From Brevundimonas pondensis (GTDB lineage Bacteria; Pseudomonadota; Alphaproteobacteria; Caulobacterales; Caulobacteraceae), in the NCBI RefSeq assembly GCF_017487345.1, contig NZ_CP062006.1, forward strand, positions 496,001 to 560,000: a stretch of DNA of 64,000 bases. The letters run 5' to 3'. Below are positions 9,087-17,325 of this stretch, piece after piece. A model generated the notes under the pieces. That model saw nothing but the letters and a program-made list of their open reading frames with translations. It was not told the DNA's origin and ran no database searches. Within the stretch, counting starts at the first letter, position 1. The number at the start of each line of letters is the position of its first letter. The translations under genes and the position numbers were made by a program.

Positions 9087-9739
9087 TCCAGCGACCAGAC
9101 GCGCGAGCGCTTGACCTCCTGATCCTCCAGCTCGCGGGTGGTGGGGACGGTGTACTCGGCCAGCAGGGTCAAACCGGATTTTGGGAAGTAGGTGCGGCCG
9201 GGGTCGCCGACGATGACGCGGGTTCCGTTGGCCTGGGCCTGTTTCAGCCAGGCCAGCACCGCCTCGGCCATCGGCTTTTCATAGAAGACGTCGCCAGCGC
9301 AAATCAGGTCGACGGGCGGGGGCGGCGCGTCCAGCAGGTCGGCGTCGGTGAAGGCGATCTCGACGCCGTTGGACCGGGCGTTGGCGGCGACGGCGGCGGC
9401 GCAGAAGGGGTCGATGTCGGCGGCCAGAACGCTGGCGGCGTCAGCCTTCATCGCGGCGACGGCGACGAGGCCTGAGCCGGTGGCCAGATCAATGACGCGC
9501 TGGCCTGCGACCTGATCGGGGTGGTCCAGCAGCCAGCGGGCCAGGGCCTGACCGCCGGCCCAGGCGAAGGCCCAGAAGGGCGGGGGCAGGCCCATGGCCC
9601 CCAGTTCTTCTTCCGTCAGGCGCCACAGGGGCGTGATCTCGTCCGCTAGCCACAGGGAAATCTCGGGCGCGTGGGGCACGGCCTGCAGCCGGGTGTTGGC
9701 GGCGATGAAGTCGGGGGCGTTGGCGGGGGTCAGGTGCAT
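9083..9739 (-). CDS. ETF beta-subunit lysine methyltransferase-like protein (METTL20 type)
   Basis: This is a class I SAM-dependent methyltransferase of 218 residues. Motif I is VIDLATGSGLVAVAAMKA, the acidic SAM-ribose residue is in VLAADIDPFC, and the post-I region is DLICAGDVFYEKPMAEAVL. GDVFYE followed by TRVIVGDPGRTYF closely follows the METTL20/ETF-beta methyltransferase family, whose members trimethylate lysines on the electron-transfer flavoprotein beta subunit. I base the call on these family-specific segments. No ETF genes are nearby, so the substrate is inferred from the family alone. The gene converges on phrB with a 4-bp overlap. Confidence 0.8.
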   Translation of the reverse strand: MHLTPANAPDFIAANTRLQAVPHAPEISLWLADEITPLWRLTEEELGAMGLPPPFWAFAWAGGQALARWLLDHPDQVAGQRVIDLATGSGLVAVAAMKADAASVLAADIDPFCAAAVAANARSNGVEIAFTDADLLDAPPPPVDLICAGDVFYEKPMAEAVLAWLKQAQANGTRVIVGDPGRTYFPKSGLTLLAEYTVPTTRELEDQEVKRSRVWSLD

Positions 9740-9836
9740 GGGGTGTGTCTAGGACAGAAGGAGCCTGGCGGCGAGGAGCTTGTACGGGGTCAGGCGCGCC
9801 TGACGAAAAGTCAGGTTGACATGACATGAAAGCGGA

Positions 9837-9852
9837 GTAAGGTCGGCCTTAC
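9837..9852. promoter_or_regulatory. Perfect palindrome upstream of the membrane protein/XRE pair, likely operator
   Basis: GTAAGG-TCGG-CCTTAC is a 16-bp inverted repeat lying 21 bp before the ATG at 9874. A TTGACA hexamer occurs at 9816-9821, so the palindrome would sit over or next to the -10 region. The small XRE protein encoded at the end of this two-gene unit is the obvious candidate ligand, giving autorepression; this is inference from position. Confidence 0.6.
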
Positions 9853-9873
9853 ATTCAGTCAGGAGCGCCTTCC

Positions 9874-10278
9874 ATGTTGACGTTGTCCAAGCAGACCACC
9901 CCCGCCGGCCGCCGCTATGTGATCCGCACCATGGCCTTCATGGGCGGCTATGTCGCCGTCATGCTGACGACCATCGGCGGGGCCTTCGACACGATCCAGA
10001 ACACGCCTGCCGCCTGGGCTCTGGCCCTGACGGTGGCGGCGCCCATCGCCGGCCAGATCTGGGCGACGCTGAGCTTCATGCGCGACAGCGACGAGTTCGT
10101 CCGCGCCGTCACGGCCAAGCAGTTCATCGTCTCGGCGGGCGTGGCCATGGCCGCCTTTAGCGCCTGGGGTTTCGGCGAGAGTTTCGCCGGGGCGCCGCAC
10201 GCCGAGGGCTGGATGATCTATCCGCTGTTCTGGGCCGTGTTTGGCAGCGTCTCGCCCTTCATCCGGTCGTCGAACTGA
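9874..10278 (+). CDS. Small four-helix membrane protein
   Basis: This 134-residue protein has four hydrophobic segments at about residues 22-40, 46-66, 85-103 and 110-126 and no signal peptide. I recognise no catalytic motif. It overlaps the XRE regulator by one base (stop TGA and next ATG share A10278), so the two are translationally coupled. Pairs of a small membrane protein and a YgzD/YozG-like regulator are common, and their physiological role is unclear. Confidence 0.8.
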   Translation: MLTLSKQTTPAGRRYVIRTMAFMGGYVAVMLTTIGGAFDTIQNTPAAWALALTVAAPIAGQIWATLSFMRDSDEFVRAVTAKQFIVSAGVAMAAFSAWGFGESFAGAPHAEGWMIYPLFWAVFGSVSPFIRSSN

Positions 10279-10475
10279 TGAAGAACAAGCTGAAACTGCT
10301 GCGCGTCGAGCGCAACTGGACCCAGGAGCAGCTGGGTCAGGCGCTGGGGGTCTCGCGTCAGGCCGTCAACGCCCTGGAGACCGAGAAGCACGACCCCTCG
10401 CTGGACTTGGCCTACCGCATCGCCGCCCTGTTCGAGCGGCCGGTGGAAGAGGTCTTTGAGAACCCGCACGCCTGA
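10278..10475 (+). CDS. Small XRE-family transcriptional regulator (YgzD/YozG-like)
   Basis: The 65-residue protein is a single Cro/CI-type helix-turn-helix domain: KLLRVERNWTQEQLGQALGV, then SRQAVNALETEKHDPSLDLA as the recognition helix region and the C-terminal FERPVEEVF helix. It has no sensor domain. It is coupled to the preceding membrane-protein gene and probably represses its own unit through the 9837-9852 palindrome. Confidence 0.92.
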   Translation: MKNKLKLLRVERNWTQEQLGQALGVSRQAVNALETEKHDPSLDLAYRIAALFERPVEEVFENPHA

Positions 10476-10529
10476 CGTCCGTCTGATCTTCGTGTCAGTT
10501 TAACCTTACTTTTTTGTCCCTGCCTTCCG

Positions 10530-10637
10530 CCGTCATCCTCGGGCTTGACCCGAGGATCGAGCCCGGCTGCGCGCCTTGCATCGCCGGGGTCACGCCGACC
10601 GACAACCCGATCCTCGGGTCAAGCCCGAGGATGACGG
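10530..10637. repeat. Palindromic intergenic element with perfect 29-bp inverted arms
   Basis: The left arm (10530-10558) and right arm (10609-10637) are exact reverse complements over 29 bases and contain GTCATCCTCGGGCTTGACCC. Each arm is itself partly palindromic (CCTCGGG / CCCGAGG). The 50-base spacer is unrelated GC-rich sequence. This form resembles short dispersed non-coding elements of alphaproteobacteria. It lies between the XRE gene and the alpha/beta hydrolase, where it may also act as a transcript-ending hairpin. Confidence 0.8.
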
Positions 10638-10677
10638 TGGGGGGAGGGGCTTTTTCTGAAAACCGAAAGGAAACGCC

Positions 10678-11610
10678 ATGTCCAAGATCTCCGCTCCCGC
10701 AAGGACCCTTCGCGCCTTCATGCTGGCTGCCGCTGTCGGTTGGGCTGCTGGAAACATCTTCTCGCCGGCCCAGGCCGCCACGCTTGAGACCGCCACCAGG
10801 CAGTCGGCGCCCGCCTTCGCCTCGGACCGCCTGTCGGTCGAGGTGATGGGCCAGGGTCCCGACGTCATCCTGATCCCCGGCTTCGCCTCGTCGCGGGATG
10901 TGTGGCGGCCGCTGGCCGAGCGCCTGTCGGCGACGCACCGGGTGCATCTTGTCCAACTGGCGGGGTTTGCGGGCGAGGCCTGGAGCCACGGCGACGGCGC
11001 CTTCGTTCAGCCCGCGGTCGACGAGGTGGCCCGCTACGCCAAGACGCTGAACCGGCCCGCGATCATCGGTCACTCCATGGGCGCCCTGACCGGACTTCTG
11101 GTGGCGCAGCAGCACCCCGAGGTTGTCGGCAAGCTGATGAGCGTGGACAGCCTGCCCTTCTTCAGCGCCCTCTACGGCCCGACCGCGACGGCCGAGAGCG
11201 CCAAGCCCTTCGCCGAACAGGCCGCGGCGGGCATTCTGAACGCCGACGCCGCCAGCTATCGGGTCCAGCAGGAGCGCACGGCGGGAGGCATGATGCGCAA
11301 CGAGGCCGGACACGCCGCCATGGTCGAGTGGTCGATGACGTCCGATCGTCACGCCATGGCCTCGGCCATCCGCGATGTCATGACGGCCGACGCTCGTCCT
11401 GGCCTGGCCGCCATGACCACGCCGGTCTGGGCCGTCTATGCGGCGGATGCGGACGGCGGGGTGCCGAGCGCCATGGCCGACGGGATGTGGAGCCGCGAAT
11501 ACGCCGCCTTGCCGGGGGTGAAGCTGGTCCGCGTCGACGACAGCCGTCACTTCATCATGAACGACCAGCCGGAGCGGCTGGGCGCGCTGGTCGATGAGTT
11601 TCTGAAGTAG
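10678..11610 (+). CDS. Secreted alpha/beta hydrolase
   Basis: The 310-residue protein has an N-terminal signal sequence (FMLAAAVGWAAGNIFSPAQA). Its alpha/beta hydrolase core has the oxyanion strand ILIPGFASSRDVW, the nucleophile elbow IIGHSMGALTG with a Ser in GHSMG, and the C-terminal catalytic His in DDSRHFIMNDQPERL. A cap segment lies between. The natural substrate cannot be deduced; esterase- or lactonase-like activity is plausible. AAAGGAAACGCC precedes the start. Intergenic repeat elements flank the gene on both sides, so it is probably transcribed alone. Confidence 0.88.
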   Translation: MSKISAPARTLRAFMLAAAVGWAAGNIFSPAQAATLETATRQSAPAFASDRLSVEVMGQGPDVILIPGFASSRDVWRPLAERLSATHRVHLVQLAGFAGEAWSHGDGAFVQPAVDEVARYAKTLNRPAIIGHSMGALTGLLVAQQHPEVVGKLMSVDSLPFFSALYGPTATAESAKPFAEQAAAGILNADAASYRVQQERTAGGMMRNEAGHAAMVEWSMTSDRHAMASAIRDVMTADARPGLAAMTTPVWAVYAADADGGVPSAMADGMWSREYAALPGVKLVRVDDSRHFIMNDQPERLGALVDEFLK

Positions 11611-11611
11611 G

Positions 11612-11775
11612 GTGATCCTCCCCGCGTAGCGGGGGGGGGACCGCGACGACGTCGTCGGCGGGGTGGAGGGGGCGAGCAGCGAGCGCGGTGTTTTGCGCCG
11701 TTGAATGCCAGCCTGTGTCCGCCCCCTCCACCATGCTGCGCATGGTCGCCCTCCCCCGTGAACGGGGGAGGATTG
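11612..11775. repeat. Nested inverted-repeat intergenic element
   Basis: Between two convergent genes lies a 160-bp element with outer GATCCTCCCC-like and GGGGGAGGAT arms and an inner perfect pair, GGTGGAGGGGGCG (11662-11674) and CGCCCCCTCCACC (11720-11732). Both outer ends also contain small hairpins (CCCCGCGTAGCGGGG and CCCCCGTGAACGGGGG). This looks like a non-autonomous dispersed repeat and would fold into a long hairpin ending both transcripts. Confidence 0.7.
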
Positions 11776-11789
11776 AGTGGCTCTAGCCC

Positions 11790-12620
11790 TTACTTCGGTC
11801 GCAGGTCGTTGGTGACGTCGCCGGTCTTCAGCGGCTTGCCGCCGAACTCGGAGGCGTAGGCCGGGGCCAGAAGGCTCTGGAAGGCCGAGGCGGGCAGGGT
11901 GAGGTAGTAGGCGCCTTCGACGTAGGGGCCGACCGCATAGGCGTCGAGCAGGAAGGTCAGGCCGCCGGCCTTGCCCGCCGCATCGCCGGGGGCCAGGACG
12001 ATGGCCACGTCCTTCAGCTTGGGGCAGGACCAGGTGTCGGCCTTGGTGCTGACCGGCGTCGCGCCGGGGCGGGCCTTCTTGGCGGTGTTGACGGCGTCGC
12101 ACAGGGCGCGCTCCAGCGACGACAGCTCGGCGCCCTTGGCGAAGAGGTCGGCCGGGGTGATGCGGCGCTTCTCGGTCTTGTCCCACAGCAGGGCCGTGGC
12201 GACCGTGTTCGGGTGGGCGCCGCCCGAATAGTCGAAGTCGGTGCGCATGGCGCTGAACAGGCGGCCGGTCTGGACCGCGTCGCCATAGACGATGGTTTTC
12301 TCATAGGGGCCCATGGCGCTCTCGCCGCCGGCCTCGGTACGGTCGGCCTGGGCGCCTTCGGCGTACTTGGCCAGGTCGGCGACCTCCTGACGATAGAGGG
12401 CGGCGTAGAGCTCGGGCTGGGTCTTGATGGCCTCGGGCAGGGTCAGGCTGGTCTTGGCGTAGGGCGTGGCGCTGTCGTATTTCAGCGGGCCGTCGGCCGT
12501 GGCGGCTGCAGCGGCCTTGGGCGCTTCGGCCTCTTTCTTTTCGGCGCGCTGGCAGGCGGCGAGCGAGGCCGCGACGGCGACGGTGACGAGCAGAATGCGA
12601 GCGGTGCGCGAGGGGATCAT
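11790..12620 (-). CDS. Lipoprotein with DUF3298-type domain
   Basis: This 276-residue protein has a lipobox (VAVAASLAAC) with the lipidated Cys at about residue 23, followed by an Ala/Glu-rich linker. The C-terminal half contains the segment DFDYSGGAHPNT characteristic of DUF3298/RsiV-like periplasmic domains, a peptidoglycan-binding-associated fold. No catalytic residues are recognised. It is probably anchored in the outer membrane; this is inferred from the lipobox and the absence of Asp at +2. It lies 21 bp downstream of ubiA on the same strand. Confidence 0.85.
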   Translation of the reverse strand: MIPSRTARILLVTVAVAASLAACQRAEKKEAEAPKAAAAATADGPLKYDSATPYAKTSLTLPEAIKTQPELYAALYRQEVADLAKYAEGAQADRTEAGGESAMGPYEKTIVYGDAVQTGRLFSAMRTDFDYSGGAHPNTVATALLWDKTEKRRITPADLFAKGAELSSLERALCDAVNTAKKARPGATPVSTKADTWSCPKLKDVAIVLAPGDAAGKAGGLTFLLDAYAVGPYVEGAYYLTLPASAFQSLLAPAYASEFGGKPLKTGDVTNDLRPK

Positions 12621-12641
12621 GCCGGTACTCCTAAGGCGAGA

Positions 12642-13661
12642 TCAGTAAGCTAGGCCGTTGAACGCAATCGCGGCCAGAAGGATCAATCCCGCCTCACGAT
12701 TTGATTTGAACAGGCGCAGGGCCAGGGCGGCGTCGTCGGGTTTCAGGCGCTTCACCTGCCAGGCCAGGTGCAGGGCGTAGGCGGCCAGACCCACGTAGAA
12801 GATCGGGCCGAGGTTTGCGGCGAAGCCCGCCGCGCCCGCCAAGAGGACGGCTAGTGCGTAGAAGACCGCCACGCCCGGCTTGACCTGGGCACCCAACCGC
12901 CGGGCCGAGGACTTGATCCCCGCCATGGCGTCGTCCTCGATGTCCTGCAGCGCGTAGATGGTGTCGTAGCCCAGGGTCCAGAACAGGCCGCCGGCGTAGA
13001 GCAGCAGGGCCGACAGGGCGACATGGCCCATGCGGTTCAGGCCCTCGGCCATCCAGTAGGCGTCGCCGCTGGCGCGAACCTCCAGCACATAGAGCCAGCC
13101 CAATGAGAACAGGCCGCCGGTCGCGGCGGCGAAGCCCAGCAGGGCGCCCCAGTTGAAGGTCAGGCCCAGCCAGGCCTGGGGCCACCAGGTGATGCGCTTC
13201 ATGAAGGGATAGGCGGCGACCAGACCCAGCGACAGGGCGCCCAGCAGCACCGAGGTCAGGTTCATCGTCAGCAGGATGCACAGGCTGATCAGGCACAGGC
13301 CGGCGACGAAGGCCCAGGCCTGCTTGACGCTGATCTGGCCCGCCGGAATGGGGCGCAGGGCGGTGCGGGCCACCTGGGCGTCGAAGTCGCGGTCGACGAT
13401 GTCGTTCACGGCGCAGCCCGCGCCCCGCATCAGGGAGGCGCCGATGGCGAAGCCTGCGATCAGCCATAGCTCGTAGCCGCCGAAGGGCCGGTCGTACTGG
13501 TTCAGGGCCAGCATGATCCCCTGCCAGCCGGGCAGCAGCAGCAGCCAGATGCCGATCGGCCGGTCGAAGCGACCCAGCTTCAGCCACGGCTTCAGCCCCT
13601 CGGGGGCGTAGCGGTCCACCCAGTTCTGGCGGGCGGCGTCGGGAAGCGGGGCTGTGCTCAT
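12642..13661 (-). CDS. ubiA: 4-hydroxybenzoate polyprenyltransferase
   Basis: This inner-membrane enzyme prenylates 4-hydroxybenzoate in ubiquinone synthesis. The 339-residue protein has about eight hydrophobic helices and the two Asp-rich motifs of the UbiA family: NDIVDRDFDAQVARTALRPI and YALQDIEDDAMAGIKSSARR. GRFDRPIGIWLLLLPGWQGI near the N-terminus is also typical. The start is placed at ATG 13661, beginning MSTAPLPDAARQNW. The open frame continues upstream, but that extension is arginine-rich and non-homologous in character. Confidence 0.95.
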   Translation of the reverse strand: MSTAPLPDAARQNWVDRYAPEGLKPWLKLGRFDRPIGIWLLLLPGWQGIMLALNQYDRPFGGYELWLIAGFAIGASLMRGAGCAVNDIVDRDFDAQVARTALRPIPAGQISVKQAWAFVAGLCLISLCILLTMNLTSVLLGALSLGLVAAYPFMKRITWWPQAWLGLTFNWGALLGFAAATGGLFSLGWLYVLEVRASGDAYWMAEGLNRMGHVALSALLLYAGGLFWTLGYDTIYALQDIEDDAMAGIKSSARRLGAQVKPGVAVFYALAVLLAGAAGFAANLGPIFYVGLAAYALHLAWQVKRLKPDDAALALRLFKSNREAGLILLAAIAFNGLAY

Positions 13662-13785
13662 GAGAGGGGTCTTAGACCCTGAGGCGGGCGCGGGTGAAGG
13701 CCTTGTGTCCGATCGCCGTGATGCGAGGCCATTGCGCGACACGGCCAGGCTGCGCTTAGTGTGGCATAACTGGAGGGAACCGCCG

Positions 13786-14001
13786 ATGACTGACGAGCCG
13801 ATCAAGGGCCCCGCGTCCTATTTTCCCTCCATCGAGAAGAAGTACGGACGGCCTATCGCCGAGTGGAAGGCCGAGGTCCGCGCCGCCTATCCCGCCAAGC
13901 ACATGGAACTGGTGACCCTGCTCAAGAACGAGCACGACATGGGCCACGGCCACGCCAACGCCATCGTCGCGCATACCCTGGCGGAAGACGGGTTGAAGTA
14001 G
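13786..14001 (+). CDS. DUF4287-domain protein, 71 aa
   Basis: This is a small soluble protein starting at ATG 13786, eight bases after GGAGGGA. The body (YFPSIEKKYGRPIAEWKAEV, then HMELVTLLKNEHDMGHGHAN) matches the DUF4287 domain, often found alone or fused to DUF5655. It has a conserved GHGHANA segment. The function is unknown; it may bind nucleic acid or act as a small adaptor, but nothing in the sequence decides this. Confidence 0.88.
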   Translation: MTDEPIKGPASYFPSIEKKYGRPIAEWKAEVRAAYPAKHMELVTLLKNEHDMGHGHANAIVAHTLAEDGLK

Positions 14002-14095
14002 GCTGGTCGTTCACCGACCAAACCGACCATTCACCGATCAAGGCTTGGTGTGCTGCACGGCCGACCTTAGGGCGGAAGCTTCATCGGAGACTTCC

Positions 14096-15745
14096 ATGCG
14101 CCCAGTCATCTGCATCACCCTCGCGGCCTGCCTTCTTACCGGCCTCGCCTCGACCGCCGTCGCTCAATCGAGGGTGGCGATCGACCTCGAACCCGCCTTC
14201 GCCACGATCGCGCAGACCGGGCCGGGCTGTGTGGCTGGGGTAAGGAGCCCGGGCGCGCCCGACCAGATTGTCGCTCGCGGACAGTCCGATCTGGAACACG
14301 CTGACCCGCTGACGGCGGACAGCATCATCGAGACCGGCTCTCTGGCCAAGCAGTTCACGGCCGCTGCGATCATGTTGCTGGTCGAGGACGGCAAGGCGAG
14401 TCTTGACGATGATATTCGGCGCTATCTTCCGGAGATGCCGGACTACGGCGTTCCGATCACGCTGCGCCATCTGCTGAACCATACCAGCGGTCTGCGCGAG
14501 CAGTGGAGCCTGCTGGCCCTGACCGGCAATGGGCCGGGGGCCCAGGTGCACAGCATGCCCCTGATCCTCGAGCTGGCCTCACGCCAGAAGGAGCTGAATT
14601 TCAAGCCGGGCGACGAGTTCTTCTACACCAACACCAACTACGCCCTGGCCGCGATGATCGTCGAACGGATCAGCGGCGTCAGTCTGCAGCAGTTCACTGA
14701 CGAGCGCCTGTTTCAGCCGCTGGGCATGAGCCATACGCGCTGGCGTGAGGATTTCCGCACCGTCGTTCCGGGGCGGGCCACCGCCTATGCGCCGACCGAA
14801 ACCGGCTTCATCGCCAACATGCCCTTCACCAATGTCTACGGAAACGGCGGAATGCTGACGACGGTCGGCGACCTGTTGCGCTGGAACGCCTTCCTCGACC
14901 AGCCGTCCGTCCTGGCGGGCGGTACGGCGCTGGCGGCGGCCTTGCAAGTCCCCGGGCGTCTGAATGACGGCAAGCCTCTGGTCTACGGCCTGGGACTGGA
15001 GCTTGCGCCGGATCAGGGCCGGCGTCTGGTGGCGCACAGCGGCTCGACCGGCGGCTACAAGACCTGGCTGGCGCGCTATCCTGATCAGGGCGTCTCGATC
15101 GCCGTGCTGTGCAACAACGGCGGGATCAATCCGATCGCAATGGGCGAGCAGATCGCTGAACTGGTGCTGCCGGCCGGACGGACGGCTTCGTCCGCCGAAG
15201 GCGCAGCAGCGACGGCAGCGGTCCAGACGTCGAACGTGGACCTGACGCCCTATCCGGGCCTGTTCCGCAATCCTGTGACGGGGGCGCTGGTCCAGGTCGA
15301 GGCGGTCAATGGCCAACTGACCTTGAAGCAAGGCGGCGTCCGGGCGCTGGCCGCGCTGGGCGAGGACCGTTTTCAGGCGCCGGACGGCGAGCAGGTCCGC
15401 TTCGCGCGAACGAACGCCAAGGCGACGGAGCTGAACCTGAGCCAGGGCCGGTTCGTCGCCGTGCCACCCGCCGCGAGCGACCCCGCAGCCCTGTCGGCCT
15501 TGGTCGGGACCTACTACAGTCCGGAACTCGACACCCGGATCAGCCTGATCCAGCGCGGTGATGGCCTGGTCGTTCGCCAACCGTTTGCGGTCGAGTGGCC
15601 GTTGAGCCCCAGCTTCGCCGACGGCTTCACCGCCCGCCTGCGGGGCTCGACCACCTTCGTCTTCGAGCGGGATGCGGATGGAGACGTCACCGGCGTCCGG
15701 GCCTGGGCCAATGGCGTTCGCGGTCTGCTGTTTTCAAAGCAGTGA
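14096..15745 (+). CDS. Secreted serine hydrolase, beta-lactamase class C/DD-peptidase fold
   Basis: The mature enzyme would be periplasmic: residues 1-24 are a signal peptide ending in ASTAVAQ. The start is ATG 14096 behind CGGAGA. The catalytic S-x-x-K is SLAK at residues 82-85, the Tyr-x-Asn motif is YTNTNY at 177-182, and the third motif is HSGSTGGYKTW. After about residue 360 a second beta-rich domain of about 190 residues follows (TYYSPELDTRISL), as in the esterase/peptidase group rather than true AmpC. The substrate may be a peptide or ester; resistance cannot be claimed. Confidence 0.9.
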   Translation: MRPVICITLAACLLTGLASTAVAQSRVAIDLEPAFATIAQTGPGCVAGVRSPGAPDQIVARGQSDLEHADPLTADSIIETGSLAKQFTAAAIMLLVEDGKASLDDDIRRYLPEMPDYGVPITLRHLLNHTSGLREQWSLLALTGNGPGAQVHSMPLILELASRQKELNFKPGDEFFYTNTNYALAAMIVERISGVSLQQFTDERLFQPLGMSHTRWREDFRTVVPGRATAYAPTETGFIANMPFTNVYGNGGMLTTVGDLLRWNAFLDQPSVLAGGTALAAALQVPGRLNDGKPLVYGLGLELAPDQGRRLVAHSGSTGGYKTWLARYPDQGVSIAVLCNNGGINPIAMGEQIAELVLPAGRTASSAEGAAATAAVQTSNVDLTPYPGLFRNPVTGALVQVEAVNGQLTLKQGGVRALAALGEDRFQAPDGEQVRFARTNAKATELNLSQGRFVAVPPAASDPAALSALVGTYYSPELDTRISLIQRGDGLVVRQPFAVEWPLSPSFADGFTARLRGSTTFVFERDADGDVTGVRAWANGVRGLLFSKQ

Positions 15746-15880
15746 CGCTGAATGGGCGCCGAGGCGAACGCTGCGCGTCCCTGGTCGTGTTTTCAAAGGC
15801 TTGGATTCGGACGCGCGAATGATCTTAAGGTGACAGGCGGGGCTGCGGGCGATGGTTTGCGGCGGCCTCAGGAGAATCCC

Positions 15881-16522
15881 ATGACGCCATCGATCTCGAC
15901 GAACCGTCCGCCCATCATCCTCTATCTGACCTGGATCATCCTGATCGGGGCGGCGGTGCTGGGGTTTGTGACCGACGAGTTCAGCGTCACCTTCGTCGGC
16001 GTCGGGACCCTGTTGCTGACGCTGGTTCCGATCTGGCTGGGCGAGAAGGTGGGGGTCAGGCTGCCGACGGCCTTTGTCACCGCCATCGCCGCCTTCCTGT
16101 GCGCCACCCTGCTGCTGGGCGAGGTCGGGGACTTCTATGAGCGGTACTGGTGGTGGGACGTGGTGCTGCACGGCGGCTCGGCGGTGGCCTTTGGCCTGGT
16201 CGGGTCGTTGCTGATGCTGATGCTGGTCAAGGGGGAGCGGCTGAAAGCGGCGCCGATCACCGTGGCCTTCTTCGCCTTCTGCTTCGCCGTCATGATCGGG
16301 GCCCTGTGGGAGATCTGGGAGTTCACCCTGGACCAGCTGTTCGGCCTGAACACCCAGAAGTCCGGTCTGGTCGACACCATGTGGGACCTGATCGTGGACG
16401 CGATCGGCGCCCTGATCGGGGCGAGCGCGGGCTGGGCCTATCTGAAGGGGCGGCACGGCCCGCTGGTGGAGGGCATTCGCGCCTTCGTCGACAAGAACCG
16501 CCGCCTGTTCGGCGACGACTGA
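15881..16522 (+). CDS. DUF2238 (YjdF-like) membrane protein
   Basis: This 213-residue protein has about six hydrophobic segments. The start at 15881 follows AGGAGAATCCC. The loop GDFYERYWWWDVVLHGGS and the helix GALWEIWEFTLDQ, with its acidic and aromatic residues, match the DUF2238 family of inner-membrane proteins. A C-terminal helix carries DTMWDLIVDAIGALIGA. The function is unknown. The gene is convergent with the next membrane-protein gene, 4 bp away. Confidence 0.85.
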   Translation: MTPSISTNRPPIILYLTWIILIGAAVLGFVTDEFSVTFVGVGTLLLTLVPIWLGEKVGVRLPTAFVTAIAAFLCATLLLGEVGDFYERYWWWDVVLHGGSAVAFGLVGSLLMLMLVKGERLKAAPITVAFFAFCFAVMIGALWEIWEFTLDQLFGLNTQKSGLVDTMWDLIVDAIGALIGASAGWAYLKGRHGPLVEGIRAFVDKNRRLFGDD

Positions 16523-16526
16523 GGCG

Positions 16527-17294
16527 TCAGGCCGCTTCGCCGGGGTGTCGCCCGGCGCGCTGCGGCAGGACCAGGATCAGGACGATGATCACCGCCGCCA
16601 GAACAGCGGAGGCCAGCGGGCGGCTGAAGGCCAGACCGCCATGGTCCACCGGCTTGTCCAGAAAATCGCCGACCGTGGCGCCCAGCGGCCGGGTCAGGAT
16701 GAAGGCGGCCCAGAACAGCAGGACCCGGTTCACCCTCGTCCAGAAATAGAGGCCTGCGACCACGGCCAGCAGGGCGCCGAAGACCAGGGCCGCGCCGACA
16801 TAGCCCAGACCGCCCGTGTCGGCGGTCCAGTCGCCCAGAGCCGTGCCGAGCGTCTGGGAAAAGGTGATGGTCAGCCAGTAGAAGGCCTCGGCGCGCGGGG
16901 TGCTGATCGCATCGGAAGAAATGGAGCCGGTGGTCCAGCGCCAGGCCGCCAATGAGGCCAGGACGCAGGCCAGCAGCAGCAGCGAGCCGCCCGTATAGCC
17001 GATCCCCAGCGACCGGGTGGCGAAGTCGGCCAGGGCCGTGCCCGCCGTGGTCGAGGCCACGATGGTCGCCCAGTAGAGGAAGGGGTGAAAGCGCCTGGCG
17101 GCGATCTGACGCCAGACCAGCAGGGCCAGCACGGTCATGAAGATGGCGGTTCCGGCCAGATAGCCCAGCTTCATCGTCATGGTGACGGTGTCGCCCGCCG
17201 TCTCGCCCAGGGTGGTGGCCAGGATCTTGATGATCCAGAAGCCGAGGGTGACGGCGGGGACCTTGCTTAGGACGTCGCGCTCTTGCTCGGTCAT
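16527..17294 (-). CDS. COG4705-type membrane protein with four internal repeats
   Basis: This 255-residue polytopic protein has the sequence pattern T-x-G-x-x-x-(G/A)-D four times: TTLGETAGD near residue 27, TTAGTALAD near 87, QTLGTALGD near 150 and RPLGATVGD near 208. Each repeat lies at a helix end, and eight or more hydrophobic helices fit a four-fold internally repeated fold. Members of this family have no firmly assigned role. The gene lies 31 bp downstream of PPK2 on the same strand, so co-transcription is likely. Confidence 0.85.
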   Translation of the reverse strand: MTEQERDVLSKVPAVTLGFWIIKILATTLGETAGDTVTMTMKLGYLAGTAIFMTVLALLVWRQIAARRFHPFLYWATIVASTTAGTALADFATRSLGIGYTGGSLLLLACVLASLAAWRWTTGSISSDAISTPRAEAFYWLTITFSQTLGTALGDWTADTGGLGYVGAALVFGALLAVVAGLYFWTRVNRVLLFWAAFILTRPLGATVGDFLDKPVDHGGLAFSRPLASAVLAAVIIVLILVLPQRAGRHPGEAA

Positions 17295-17325
17295 GACCGG
17301 CCTTTCTGGACGCGAGGAGGGGGCG

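Noticed and set aside
10495..12186. A 563-codon minus-strand frame across the hydrolase and lipoprotein
   Set aside because: It crosses two intergenic repeat elements and two clearly supported genes; its sequence is not protein-like.
14096..15745. Classification as an antibiotic-resistance class C beta-lactamase
   Set aside because: Motifs fit the wider serine hydrolase group, there is an extra C-terminal domain, and no AmpR is nearby.
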